Shown here: in pieces, positions 29,770-39,100 of the stretch | Position numbering within the stretch: position 1 is the stretch's first letter | Layout: every line of letters begins with the position of its first letter | Assembly (NCBI GenBank): GCA_963809695.1 | Contig: CAWEKI010000007.1 | Coordinates: forward strand, 434,001-498,000 | Origin: JAGDMJ01 sp963809695 | GTDB taxonomy: Bacteria > Bacteroidota > Ignavibacteria > UBA10030 > UBA6906 | DNA: 64,000 bases | Direction of reading: 5' to 3' | The notes under the pieces: model-generated | The model's database searches: none | What the model was told of the DNA's origin: nothing | The model's input: only the letters and a program-made list of their open reading frames with translations | Program-made: the position numbers and the translations under genes

Positions 29770-30300
29770 ATGGAAGCTCCCCTTGTGAAACACGTGCGGC
29801 TGCTGCATCTGGCCGGCCCTCTCGCCACGCTGCTGCTGCTCGGCGGTGGTTGCGTGAACCCCTTTGCCCCGGGGCGGGATGACACGCCAGCACAGTCTGC
29901 CTGCGATCCGCACACGATCGAAGGGCTCTTCCAGTGCTTCCAGGCTGCCTACACCTTTCGCGATACCACGGTCTACGGCCAGCTGATCGACCCGGCGTTC
30001 ATTTTTGTCTATCGCAACTACGATGTCGGCGTTGACGTCACATGGGGACGGGATGACGAGATCCGTACGACGTTCGGCCTTTTCCAAAATGCGCAGAAGC
30101 TGGATCTCATCTGGAACAATATCATCTCGAGCTCCACCGACTCCACCCGGGTGAATGTGGTCCGGGGGTTCAACCTCACGCTCGTGTTCAATCCAAGCGA
30201 CATCGAGCGGGTGGATGGATACGCAAACCTTACGCTTGAGCGAGCCAGGAGCAGCGATCCCTGGCGAATTGTCCGCTGGCGTGATGAATCGAACTATTAG
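29770..30300 (+). CDS. Lipoprotein, NTF2-like, function unknown (second of a tandem pair)
   Basis: A 176-residue lipoprotein with signal peptide LAGPLATLLLLGGGC and a mature start VNPFAPG. HTIEGLFQCFQAAYTFRDTT, then DPWRIVRWRDESNY, parallel the preceding gene. Only 6 bp separate them and ftsX follows 30 bp later, so they form one unit. I know no assigned role; envelope location and the link to ftsX suggest a cell-envelope or division function (inference). Confidence 0.7.
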   Translation: MEAPLVKHVRLLHLAGPLATLLLLGGGCVNPFAPGRDDTPAQSACDPHTIEGLFQCFQAAYTFRDTTVYGQLIDPAFIFVYRNYDVGVDVTWGRDDEIRTTFGLFQNAQKLDLIWNNIISSSTDSTRVNVVRGFNLTLVFNPSDIERVDGYANLTLERARSSDPWRIVRWRDESNY

Positions 30301-30330
30301 TCTCATCCTGAAGCTTCACAGGCCCCAGCC

Positions 30331-31203
30331 ATGAGTCTCGGCTATACAGTGCGAGAAAGCTTGTCCGGCTTCCGCAGGACGAAACTCTCGAGCGCCATCT
30401 CGATAGCCACGGTTTCCATTTCGCTTCTCCTGCTGGGGATCTTCGCGGTCGTCAGCATCAATACCACGCGGTTCGTGGTGGCCTTGCGCGACCGCCTCGA
30501 GATGGAAGCGTTCCTGCGCGAGCCGGTCACGCTCGAGCAGCGGATGGCTCTCGAGCGTACGGTGCGGGGTGTGGAAGGCGTCGAGTCCGTCGACTACATC
30601 TCCAAAGATGAAGCGGCAAGGATCTTCAAGCAGGAATTCGGCGAAGACATCACCCAGGTCCTCGACTTCAACCCGCTCCCTCCTTCGTTCAAGATTCGCC
30701 TGAAGCCGTCCTTCCGTACCGCTGCCGCCGCCAGCACCGTCTCCGACCGCGTGGCCAGGATCGACGGAGTGGAAAGCGTGCGCTACCGGAAGGGGTTGCT
30801 CGAACTGATCGATGCGCGCACGAAAGCCGTGCACAATCTCAGCCTCGGGCTTGGCCTGCTGATCAGCCTGTCCGCCATCTTCCTGGTCTCCAACACTATC
30901 CGGCTTGCCATTTACGCAAAACGGAGGCTGATCCGCACTATGGAGCTCGTCGGGGCAACACGGGCATTTATCCGCTCCCCGTTCCTGCTCGAAGGAATCC
31001 TGCAAGGCCTGTTGGGAGGATTGCTGGCATCCGGAATTCTGTACGTTCTCATCGAGTACACGCTGAGACTCCTCTCTCCGGAACTGTCCGGATACGTGCG
31101 GATGGAACGCTCGTTCTACCTGGCAATGATCGGTGCGGGCATCGGACTTGGATTCGTGGGGAGCGTCATCTCGGTGACGCGGTTCATCCGGTCCCCGGGA
31201 TAG
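30331..31203 (+). CDS. ftsX: Cell division ABC-transporter permease-like protein FtsX
   Basis: A 290-residue inner-membrane protein that, with the ATPase FtsE, activates peptidoglycan hydrolases at the septum. Topology fits: an N-terminal helix (AISIATVSISLLLLGIFAVV), an extracytoplasmic loop with VEGVESVDYISKDEAARIFK, three C-terminal helices, and the coupling segment TMELVGATRAFIRSPFLLEG. No ftsE gene is adjacent; it must lie elsewhere. Confidence 0.92.
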   Translation: MSLGYTVRESLSGFRRTKLSSAISIATVSISLLLLGIFAVVSINTTRFVVALRDRLEMEAFLREPVTLEQRMALERTVRGVEGVESVDYISKDEAARIFKQEFGEDITQVLDFNPLPPSFKIRLKPSFRTAAAASTVSDRVARIDGVESVRYRKGLLELIDARTKAVHNLSLGLGLLISLSAIFLVSNTIRLAIYAKRRLIRTMELVGATRAFIRSPFLLEGILQGLLGGLLASGILYVLIEYTLRLLSPELSGYVRMERSFYLAMIGAGIGLGFVGSVISVTRFIRSPG

Positions 31204-31283
31204 GTCCGGAGGTCACGAAGGACAACATAAGAGCGTCTGCTTCTTTGTCAGCGGGCAAGACCTTATGGGGGGAGACGAAAGAG

Positions 31284-31312
31284 TTGCAACAATAGCTCTT
31301 CTTTCTTAAATT
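31284..31312 (+). promoter_or_regulatory. Promoter of the sdhCAB operon
   Basis: TTGCAA (31284-31289) and TAAATT (31307-31312), 17-bp spacer; about 100 nt of leader to sdhC. The remainder of the 217-bp gap from ftsX shows no other feature. Confidence 0.55.
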
Positions 31313-31420
31313 GTGTCACCATTTTCCTCCACACGCGCTTCCAGGACAGAGACACAGTCCTCACCTCCACCGGGCAGTTGGTTTCACGTCGTTCTCACTC
31401 ATACCTTAGAGAGCAGATCA

Positions 31421-32083
31421 ATGAGCAAGATCACGAATTTCTACACCTCTTCGGTCGGCCGAAAGCTTTTGGTGGGACTCACCGGATTTTTCCTTTGCGC
31501 ATTTCTGGCGTTCCACCTCTCAATCAACCTCTTCCTCTTCAGGCATGACCAGGGGGAGACGTTCAACACATACTCCGAGTTTCTCGCGACATATCCCCTG
31601 CTCCGGCCGGTTGAGATCGTGTTGTTCCTTCTCTTTCTTGTGCATGCCTGTATTGCTGTGTGGCTCTGGTTCGTGAACCGCCGTACCCGCCCCAAGGGAT
31701 ACGCGGTCTTGCGTGTCTCGGACAACAGCAAACTGGAATCGCGGATCACGTTCATCACCGGCACCGCTGTGCTTGCTTTCCTCGTGGTCCACATATATAC
31801 ATTCTTCGTGCAGTCACGCTTCTTCGCCCCAGAGCAGAGCCTCACGATGTATCAGCGGGTCGCAAACGCGTTCCAGAATCCATACTACGATGCCTTTTAC
31901 GTGGTCGCGCTTGTGTTCCTGGCCTACCACCTCAAGCATGGCTTCCAATCGATGTTCCAGACCTTCGGCCTCCGGTCCGCGAAGTACCAGCGTCTCATTG
32001 AGATCGTGGCCATTATTTTCTGGCTTCTGATCCCCATCGGGTTCGCCGCCATGCCTCTCTATTTTCTCTTCCTGGTTCACTAA
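31421..32083 (+). CDS. sdhC: Succinate dehydrogenase/fumarate reductase cytochrome b subunit (type B)
   Basis: A 220-residue integral membrane protein that carries two b hemes and the quinone site and anchors the catalytic subunits. Five hydrophobic helices are visible, with histidines in FLAFHLSINLFL, LVHACIAVWLW, LVVHIYTFF and YHLKHGFQSMF as heme-ligand candidates. This single-subunit anchor is the type-B arrangement. The ATG at 31421 begins the conserved SSVGRKLLVGLTGFFL; frame-open sequence upstream is not conserved-looking. Confidence 0.92.
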   Translation: MSKITNFYTSSVGRKLLVGLTGFFLCAFLAFHLSINLFLFRHDQGETFNTYSEFLATYPLLRPVEIVLFLLFLVHACIAVWLWFVNRRTRPKGYAVLRVSDNSKLESRITFITGTAVLAFLVVHIYTFFVQSRFFAPEQSLTMYQRVANAFQNPYYDAFYVVALVFLAYHLKHGFQSMFQTFGLRSAKYQRLIEIVAIIFWLLIPIGFAAMPLYFLFLVH

Positions 32084-32100
32084 GCAGGGACAAACTCATC

Positions 32101-34014
32101 ATGACATTAGACGCCAAAATTCCGTCCGGTCCGATTGACAAGAAATGGGACTCGCACCGATTCAACATGAAACTGGTCAACCCCGCGAACAAGCGAAAGT
32201 ACAGGATCATTGTCGTCGGCACGGGGCTGGCCGGGGCATCCGCCGCCGCATCGTTTGCGGAGCTCGGATACGAGGTCACCTCCCTGTGTTACCATGAATC
32301 CCCCCGCCGCGCGCACAGTATCGCGGCGCAGGGAGGTATCAACGCGCCCAAGAACTACGCCAATGACGGCGACAGCATCTACCGGTTGTTTTATGATACC
32401 GTCAAAGGAGGGGATTACCGCGCAAGAGAAGCCAACGTGTATCGGCTCGCGCAGGTAAGCGGGGCCATCATTGACCAGTGCGTGGCACAGGGCGTTCCTT
32501 TCGCGCGCGAGTATGGCGGGCTGCTGGACAACCGCTCCTTTGGCGGCGCACAGGTCTCGCGGACATTCTACGCGCGGGGGCAGACGGGGCAGCAGCTGCT
32601 CCTCGGTGCATACCAGGCGCTCTCCCGGCAGATCGGGACCGGCAAGGTCACGTTCTACCCCCGCCGCGAGATGCTCGACCTCGTCGTGGTTGACGGACAG
32701 GCACGGGGGATCATCGCGCGCGACATGGTGACAGGAGAACTAGAGAGCTACGCCGGCAACGCCGTGGTCCTGGCCACCGGCGGTTATGGCAACACATTCT
32801 ATCTCTCCACAATGGCGAAAGCCAGTAATGCCACTGCTGTCTGGCGCGCATACAAAAGAGGGGCCCTGTTCGCCAATCCCTGCTTTACACAAATCCATCC
32901 AACCTGCATTCCGCAGAGCGGTAGCTACCAATCGAAACTGACGTTGATGAGCGAAAGCCTCCGCAACGACGGCCGCATCTGGATCCCGAGGAAAAAGGCG
33001 GATGAACGCCGGCCCGAAGAGATCCCCGAGGGCGAACGGGACTACTATCTCGAGCGGCTCTATCCTTCCTTCGGCAATCTGGTGCCACGGGACGTGGCTT
33101 CCCGGCGCGCAAAGGAAATGTGCGACAATGGCTTCGGCGTCGGACCCACAAAACAGGCGGTGTATCTGGATTTCGGCGATGCCATCCAGCGCAACGGCAA
33201 GGCGTGGATCGAAGAGAAATACGGGAATCTCTTCGACATGTATCATGAGATCACCGCCGAGGATCCGTACCAGACTCCGATGCGCATCTACCCCGCAGTC
33301 CACTACACGATGGGCGGGCTCTGGGTGGACTACAACCTGATGAGCAATATTCCGGGGTTGTATGTCATCGGCGAGGCGAATTTCTCGGACCACGGCGCCA
33401 ACCGCCTCGGTGCGAGCGCGCTCATGCAGGGGCTGGCCGACGGATATTTTATCATTCCCTATACGATCGGCGATTACCTGTCAGCAACGAAGTTTCCGGC
33501 GGTGACGCCCGAGAATCCCTCGTTCGTCCAGGCTCGCCTCGAAGCGGAACAGAAGATCGAGAAACTCATCTCGATCCAGGGGAAACGGACCGTGGACGAA
33601 TTCCACAAGCAGCTCGGGAAGATCATGTGGGATTACGTCGGCATGGCGCGCAACGCCAAGGGGCTCACCAAAGCGATCGGGATGATCCAGACACTGCGTG
33701 AGGAATACTGGAAGGACGTGAAGGTCGTCGGGTCAAACGCCACTGTCAATAATGAGCTGGAACGCGCCAACCGGGTGGCCGACTTCATGGAACTCGGCGA
33801 ATTGATCGCACGCGATGCGCTGCAGCGCAACGAATCATGCGGCGGGCACTTCCGCGAAGAATACCAGACGGAGGACGGCGAAGCGAAGCGTGACGACAAG
33901 CGATTCGCCTATGTTGCGGCGTGGCAGCATGCAGGAGAAGGCAAAGACCCGATCCTGAACAAGGAGCCGCTTGATTTTGAATACGTGAAACCTTCCCAGA
34001 GGAGCTACAAGTAA
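32101..34014 (+). CDS. sdhA: Succinate dehydrogenase/fumarate reductase flavoprotein subunit
   Basis: The 637-residue catalytic subunit of respiratory complex II. VVGTGLAGASAAASFAELGY binds FAD; the histidine in RAHSIAAQGGINA is the covalent flavin site. HPTCIP, and the region around GGLWVDYNL, GLYVIGEANFSDHGANRLGA and SALMQGLADGYF, are standard. Direction (oxidation of succinate or reduction of fumarate) cannot be told from sequence; the type-B enzymes do both. It lies 17 bp after sdhC. Confidence 0.96.
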   Translation: MTLDAKIPSGPIDKKWDSHRFNMKLVNPANKRKYRIIVVGTGLAGASAAASFAELGYEVTSLCYHESPRRAHSIAAQGGINAPKNYANDGDSIYRLFYDTVKGGDYRAREANVYRLAQVSGAIIDQCVAQGVPFAREYGGLLDNRSFGGAQVSRTFYARGQTGQQLLLGAYQALSRQIGTGKVTFYPRREMLDLVVVDGQARGIIARDMVTGELESYAGNAVVLATGGYGNTFYLSTMAKASNATAVWRAYKRGALFANPCFTQIHPTCIPQSGSYQSKLTLMSESLRNDGRIWIPRKKADERRPEEIPEGERDYYLERLYPSFGNLVPRDVASRRAKEMCDNGFGVGPTKQAVYLDFGDAIQRNGKAWIEEKYGNLFDMYHEITAEDPYQTPMRIYPAVHYTMGGLWVDYNLMSNIPGLYVIGEANFSDHGANRLGASALMQGLADGYFIIPYTIGDYLSATKFPAVTPENPSFVQARLEAEQKIEKLISIQGKRTVDEFHKQLGKIMWDYVGMARNAKGLTKAIGMIQTLREEYWKDVKVVGSNATVNNELERANRVADFMELGELIARDALQRNESCGGHFREEYQTEDGEAKRDDKRFAYVAAWQHAGEGKDPILNKEPLDFEYVKPSQRSYK

Positions 34015-34754
34015 TGAACTTCACACTGAAAGTATGGCGACAGAAAAGCCGCGACGACAACGGCGGATTCCGAACCTACACGGCCACGGAGATCCCCCCG
34101 GACGCATCGTTCCTCGAGATGTTGGACGTCGTAAACGAGCATCTCGTCAAGAGCGGCCAGGAACCCATTGCCTTTGACCACGATTGCCGGGAAGGGATCT
34201 GCGGGAGTTGCGGATTGATGATCAACGGCCGGGCACACGGCCCGGAACGGGGTGTGGCCACGTGCGAGCTCCGCATGCGCAGCTTCAAGGACGGCGATTC
34301 GATCGTGATCGAGCCCTGGAGGGCAAAGCCGTTCCCGATCCTCAAGGATCTGGTAATTGACCGCACCGCGTTTGACCGAATCATGCAGGCCGGCGGGTTC
34401 ATCTCCGTCAAGACCGGATGCGCGCCCGAGGCGAACGCCGTGCTGGTGCCCAAGGACGTCGCCGAAGAGGCAATGGATGCCGCCGCGTGCATTGGATGCG
34501 GCGCGTGCGTGGCCGTCTGCAAGAACAGCTCAGCCATGCTCTTCGTCAGCGCCAAAGTCTCCCAGCTTGCCCTCTTGCCCCAGGGTGACCCTGAACGGAA
34601 GTCCCGCGTGGATGCGATGCTCGCGCAAATGGATGCCGAGGGATTCGGGGGTTGTTCGAACACCTACGCTTGCGAAGCGGAGTGCCCGAAAGAGATCTCC
34701 GTGCTGCACATCGCCCGGCTCAACCGGGAATATGTCAGGGCGAAGGTCGGGTAA
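34014..34754 (+). CDS. sdhB: Succinate dehydrogenase/fumarate reductase iron-sulfur subunit
   Basis: The 246-residue electron-transfer subunit. DCREGICGSCGLMINGRAHG carries the 2Fe-2S ligands. CIGCGACVAVCKNSSAML and, further on, CSNTYACEAECPKEIS carry the 4Fe-4S and 3Fe-4S ligands. The ATG shares one base with the sdhA stop (TAATG). Confidence 0.95.
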   Translation: MNFTLKVWRQKSRDDNGGFRTYTATEIPPDASFLEMLDVVNEHLVKSGQEPIAFDHDCREGICGSCGLMINGRAHGPERGVATCELRMRSFKDGDSIVIEPWRAKPFPILKDLVIDRTAFDRIMQAGGFISVKTGCAPEANAVLVPKDVAEEAMDAAACIGCGACVAVCKNSSAMLFVSAKVSQLALLPQGDPERKSRVDAMLAQMDAEGFGGCSNTYACEAECPKEISVLHIARLNREYVRAKVG

Positions 34755-34761
34755 AGGATCA

Positions 34762-35433
34762 ATGTTCATGAATCTACCGTTTACCCGGGACCAGTTTCTG
34801 AATGTCTTCCGGGAATACAACCTCTCCGTCTGGCCGATGCAGATCGTCCTGGTTCTGCTCGGCCTGACGGCAATCTATTTCGCTGTCGCCCGGCACAAGG
34901 CGTCAAACGGGATCATTGCCGGCATTTTGTCCCTCCTCTGGCTCTGGATGGGAGTGGTCTACCACCTGCTGTATTTCACGTCGATCAATCCCGGGGCATA
35001 TGTCTTTGCGTTCCTGTTCGTGATTCAAGGGTTTGTCTTCATCTTTTCGGGTCTGATCAGGACCTCCCTTTCTTTCGAGTTCCGGAGCGATGCGTACGGC
35101 ATTGCCGGCGCGATGTTGGTTCTCTACGCGTTGATCGCTTACCCGATCCTCGGGTATTTCCAGGAGCATGTGTATCCGCAATCCCCCACCTTCGGCCTTC
35201 CATGTCCAACGACGATTTTCACCTTTGCCTTGCTCCTGTGGACAGATAAGAAGGTGCCACGGTATGTGCTTGCGGCGCCATTCCTCTGGTCGCTCATTGG
35301 TGCCACCGCGGCATTGTCTTTGGGAATTCTCGAAGACCTTGGTCTCCCGGTCGCCGGCGTTGCCGGAACAGCGCTGATCGTCATGCGTGACAGAAAAAGA
35401 CTGTCGAATATGCTCCTCATGAGAGTACGATGA
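34762..35433 (+). CDS. DUF6064-family integral membrane protein
   Basis: A 223-residue protein (221 if ATG 34768 is used; AAAGGA fits either). It opens with NLPFTRDQFLNVFREYN and has seven or so hydrophobic helices, including LSLLWLWMGVVYHLLYF, which matches my memory of the DUF6064 family. Function is unknown. It starts 7 bp after sdhB and overlaps rhaM by 4 nt, so it is co-transcribed with the dehydrogenase. Confidence 0.75.
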   Translation: MFMNLPFTRDQFLNVFREYNLSVWPMQIVLVLLGLTAIYFAVARHKASNGIIAGILSLLWLWMGVVYHLLYFTSINPGAYVFAFLFVIQGFVFIFSGLIRTSLSFEFRSDAYGIAGAMLVLYALIAYPILGYFQEHVYPQSPTFGLPCPTTIFTFALLLWTDKKVPRYVLAAPFLWSLIGATAALSLGILEDLGLPVAGVAGTALIVMRDRKRLSNMLLMRVR

Positions 35434-35753
35434 AACGTTTCGGACAGGTGATCGGAGTCAGGCCGGAACAGCTGGACGAATACAGGAAACTGCACGCAGC
35501 AGTCTGGCCTGGCGTGCTGAAGACGATCAAGGAATGCAATATCCGGAATTATTCGATTTACTATAAGGATGGACTCCTGTTTGCGTATTTCGAATACACG
35601 GGGGAGAATTTTCAGGCAGACATGGCAAAGATGGCAGCCGATCCGACGACGCAGCGATGGTGGGAGATCTGCAACCCGTGTCAGGTCCCCCTGGAGACGA
35701 GAGGAAAAGGCGAATGGTGGGCAACAGCAGAAGAAGTATTCCATTGCGACTAA
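35430..35753 (+). CDS. rhaM: L-rhamnose mutarotase
   Basis: Interconverts alpha and beta L-rhamnose (and possibly other sugars) in the cytoplasm. The 107-residue protein matches the family in length and motifs: VRPEQLDEYRKLHAAVWPGV with catalytic His22, NYSIYYKDGLLFAYFEYTG, and TTQRWWEICNPCQVPL. No other rhamnose-utilisation gene is nearby, so its context here is unusual. Confidence 0.92.
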   Translation: MKRFGQVIGVRPEQLDEYRKLHAAVWPGVLKTIKECNIRNYSIYYKDGLLFAYFEYTGENFQADMAKMAADPTTQRWWEICNPCQVPLETRGKGEWWATAEEVFHCD

Positions 35754-35773
35754 TTCATCATCGGAGCAACGTC

Positions 35774-35968
35774 ATGAATGGGAAGACAGCGGCTTTTCTG
35801 TTTCTCGGTGTGTGCGTCGTCCTGGCAGTTCTTCTGCTTCTTGAGGTGATCAAGCCCCTGATCGGCGGCGGGCTTTTCGCAGCTGCCCTGGTGTTCATCG
35901 GAGGCTTCTCGCTGGCATTCAGGAGGATGTCATCACCTGAGAATCGGGAACGCGGGACTGAGAACTGA
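35774..35968 (+). CDS. Small membrane protein, function unknown
   Basis: A 64-residue protein with GGAG eight bases before the ATG. Two hydrophobic helices (AAFLFLGVCVVLAVLLLLEV and GGGLFAAALVFIGGFSLAF) and a short polar tail. No family recognised. It follows rhaM by 20 bp and is probably the last gene of that transcript. Confidence 0.6.
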   Translation: MNGKTAAFLFLGVCVVLAVLLLLEVIKPLIGGGLFAAALVFIGGFSLAFRRMSSPENRERGTEN

Positions 35969-36140
35969 GAACGAGTGAATGCTCACGAGCTCGGAAGTGG
36001 TTCCCCGTTCCGAATTCCCGATCCCCCACCGAATTATCAATTCCTCTGTTATTCCCGCAAATTCCGAGGCCTTTCCGCCTCATTCCCGATTCGCAATCCT
36101 TCTTCCTTGCGTCAGCCCCAAATATGTCGTAATTTTGAAG
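35969..36140. other. Intergenic low-complexity region upstream of the TPR gene
   Basis: It begins with repeated GGGACTGAGAACTGAGAACG and continues with TTCCCG/TTCCGA-type units. This is the same kind of degenerate short-repeat island as at 6705-6746 and 12015-12045. No gene or clear promoter was found. Confidence 0.45.
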
Positions 36141-39100
36141 ATGAAATTATCTCCCCGTTTGCTTATGCGATTCGCACATGTCCTCCTCCTTTTCGCCACA
36201 GCCTTCCTGCTCGTGTGTTCTCCAGGTTCAGCATTCGGCCAGGACTCCAGAGAGAACGCAGACTTCAAACTCGCCATCAATCTTTACAACGACGGGCTGT
36301 ACGATCTGGCGACGGAACAACTGAAACAGTTCATCAATGCGTTCCCGAATACCTCCCAGGGGATCGAAGCGCGCTTCTATCTCGGAATGACACAACTGAA
36401 GCTTAAGAAGTTCGATGATGCCCGCCTGACTTTCCAGACGTTCGCCCTGACGTACCAGGATAATCCGAAGGCACCCGACGCCTGGTGGAACGTGGGAGAA
36501 TCCTATGCCGCCATGCGCGACTACAGGGAGGCAGCGCTTGCGTTCGAACGGGTGAAAGTCTTCCATCCCAAGAGCAAGATAGCCGCTGATGCGTTGCTCC
36601 GTGCATCGCGTTACTTCGCCCAGGCCGGGGAACGTGATAATGCCCGCCGCAATCTTCGCACCATTCTCCAGGAGTACCCCTCCAGCAGCGCCGTCCTCGC
36701 AGCCCGCACTCAGCTTGGCCAGATGTATTTCGAAGAGGGGAACATCGAGCAGGCGCAAAATGAGTTGAAACGGGTCATCGAGGGTGATCCCCTCGCCGAT
36801 GCCAAAGCCCAGGCGCTGTTGATCCTCGGGAACATCTATCAGACCCTGAGCAAAACGGACCAGGCACAAGCGAACTACCAGGAGATCATCGCGAAACACA
36901 AGAACTCGTCGGCGCTCCAGGGCGCGTACGTGAATCTCGCGAAGCTCCAGGCAGGCTCGGGAAAATTTTCTGAAGCCATCGAAAGCTACAAGAAGGCTCT
37001 GGCGCAGACAAGGAACATCGACTCCTCTCTGATCCTCAATGCGCTGATCGGCATGGGAGATGCGTATGCGTCGGTCAAGGAATACGCGCCGGCGTTGGAC
37101 GGGTATGTGCGCTTTCTGAGCGCCTCCCCCCAGGACGAACGGGCGCCCGGCGTGCTCTGGAAAATCGCCGTGACGAGCAGCCGGGCGAAGAATTATGCAC
37201 AGTCGAACGATGCCTGTGCCCGCCTGCTGAAGCCCGGCATGCCCGAATTGCTCAGGCATCGCGCCCAGGTCAAGCTCGGCTTGAACGCGGAGGAGCAGAA
37301 GAACGCCCAGCTCGCAGTTCAGCATTTTCAGGTGTTCCTGGATCAGTTCCCGGACGATCCGGCCGCCCCGGAGGTCATGATGAGAACGGCTGCCATGCTG
37401 GAAAAGCAGCTCCGCGATCCGCGCAAAGCGTCCGCAATGTACGAAGCGCTCGCGTCCCGGTACCAGCGCTCGCCGCTTGCCGACGACGCGCTCGCCGGCG
37501 CAGCACGATGCCAGGAAGATCTCAAGGACTTCGACCAGGCGCTCCAGCTGTATCACGAGCTGGTGGAGAAATATCCCGCATCGGAATCCCGCCGGAATGC
37601 GGAATCGCGCATTTCCATGATTGAGACGTTCGAGCAGAAGGAAAAAGACGCGGGTGTCGAAAAGCTCGCGCTCCTCGTCGGTGACGTGGTCGCGGAGAAG
37701 GACAAAGTGGGCCTTGCGTTTCGGCTGGCGGAGATTTATTTTCACGATTTGAAGAATTATGAGGCCGCAGCGGCGCAGTTCACCAACGCGATCAACAGCG
37801 GGATGACCGATGCGCGGTTTGTGGATGCTCTCTATCTTCGTGCGCAGGCATACGAGTATCTTACCTGGAAAGACGACAAGTACCGGCGCCCGGCGGTTGA
37901 GTCCTACCAGACGTTTCTTCGTTCGTACCCGTCGGACCCCCGCAGCCAGGCTGCCGCCCTCTCCCTCTTTCAGCTGAGCGCGACAACCGTGGCATCGGCA
38001 AAAATCGCGTTCACGGAAACCCTTGCGCTCTATCCCTCGTTCGCCCGGCGTGACGCGCTCCTGCTTCGCCTCGGCGACCTTCAAGAGAAGGCCGACAGCG
38101 TGAACGATGCGCTCGCCGCCTTTTCCACAATCACGCACGAGATGCCCGGAAGCCCATCGGCCGAAGAGGCCGGGTTCAAGAGCGTGGGTATCATGGCTGA
38201 GCTCGGCCAGGCGGATTCTGCGCTTGCCGAGGGAGCCGCCTGCATCGCGGCCTATCCTGCCGGTGCACACACTGCGGAGGTTCTCGCCCGCCTGGCCGAG
38301 CTCGCCGTGCAGCAACGCGATGGCCCGCGCGCGGTGGAAATGTACCGGCGACTGAGCAATGAATTTTCCTATACGAGGGCGGCAAGCAACGCCCGGCGCA
38401 ATCTTGCCGACGCCCTCGTCGTACAGGGGGATTTCACCGAAGCGGTGTCGTTGTATTCCGAACTCCTTGACCAACAGGAGAACAACGCTCTGGCGGAAAA
38501 TGGCGCCGACCCCTCCCTCCTGCTCGCATTGGGAACCGCCTACCAACGGGCCGGCGACACCGCAAGCGCAAAGAAATATTTGTTCCAGGTTCTCGCCCGC
38601 GAACACGCCGGGCAGACGGCAGGCCAGGCGTACGCTGCCCTGGGATGGATCTACAAGGACGAAGGATCGGTCGACATCGCTACCTCGTACTTCCGCCAGG
38701 CCGAGAAGATCTCACCGGGGACCGCCTCGACAAAAGACGTTGCCGATCTCCTCTTCGCGAGCGGCAACTATGCCGATGCCATCAAGCAGTTCACCGAGCT
38801 CTCCCAGGCTGCCAAGGATGAGACAAGCAGGCGGTATTTTGACGGCAAGATCATCATTGCGCAGTTCAGGGATGACAAAGTGGCACAGGCGGACAAGGGC
38901 ATCGATGCGTTCAGGAAAAAGTACAAAGGGAGCGAGGAAGATCTTGCGGCGTTCGAACTGGAACGGGGCAGCTTTTACTTCCGCCAGGAAGATTATCCCC
39001 GTGCGCTCAAGAGCTTCACCGAGGTGGCAAAAAAGTACGACGAAACTCCTTCCGCCCCCGATGCCATGTTCTGGATTGGCAAGATCTACCAGGCGACGGG

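Noticed and set aside
36228..38606. A 792-codon minus-strand open frame inside the TPR gene
   Set aside because: Antisense to clear TPR repeats, repetitive only because the sense strand is; no signal or family.
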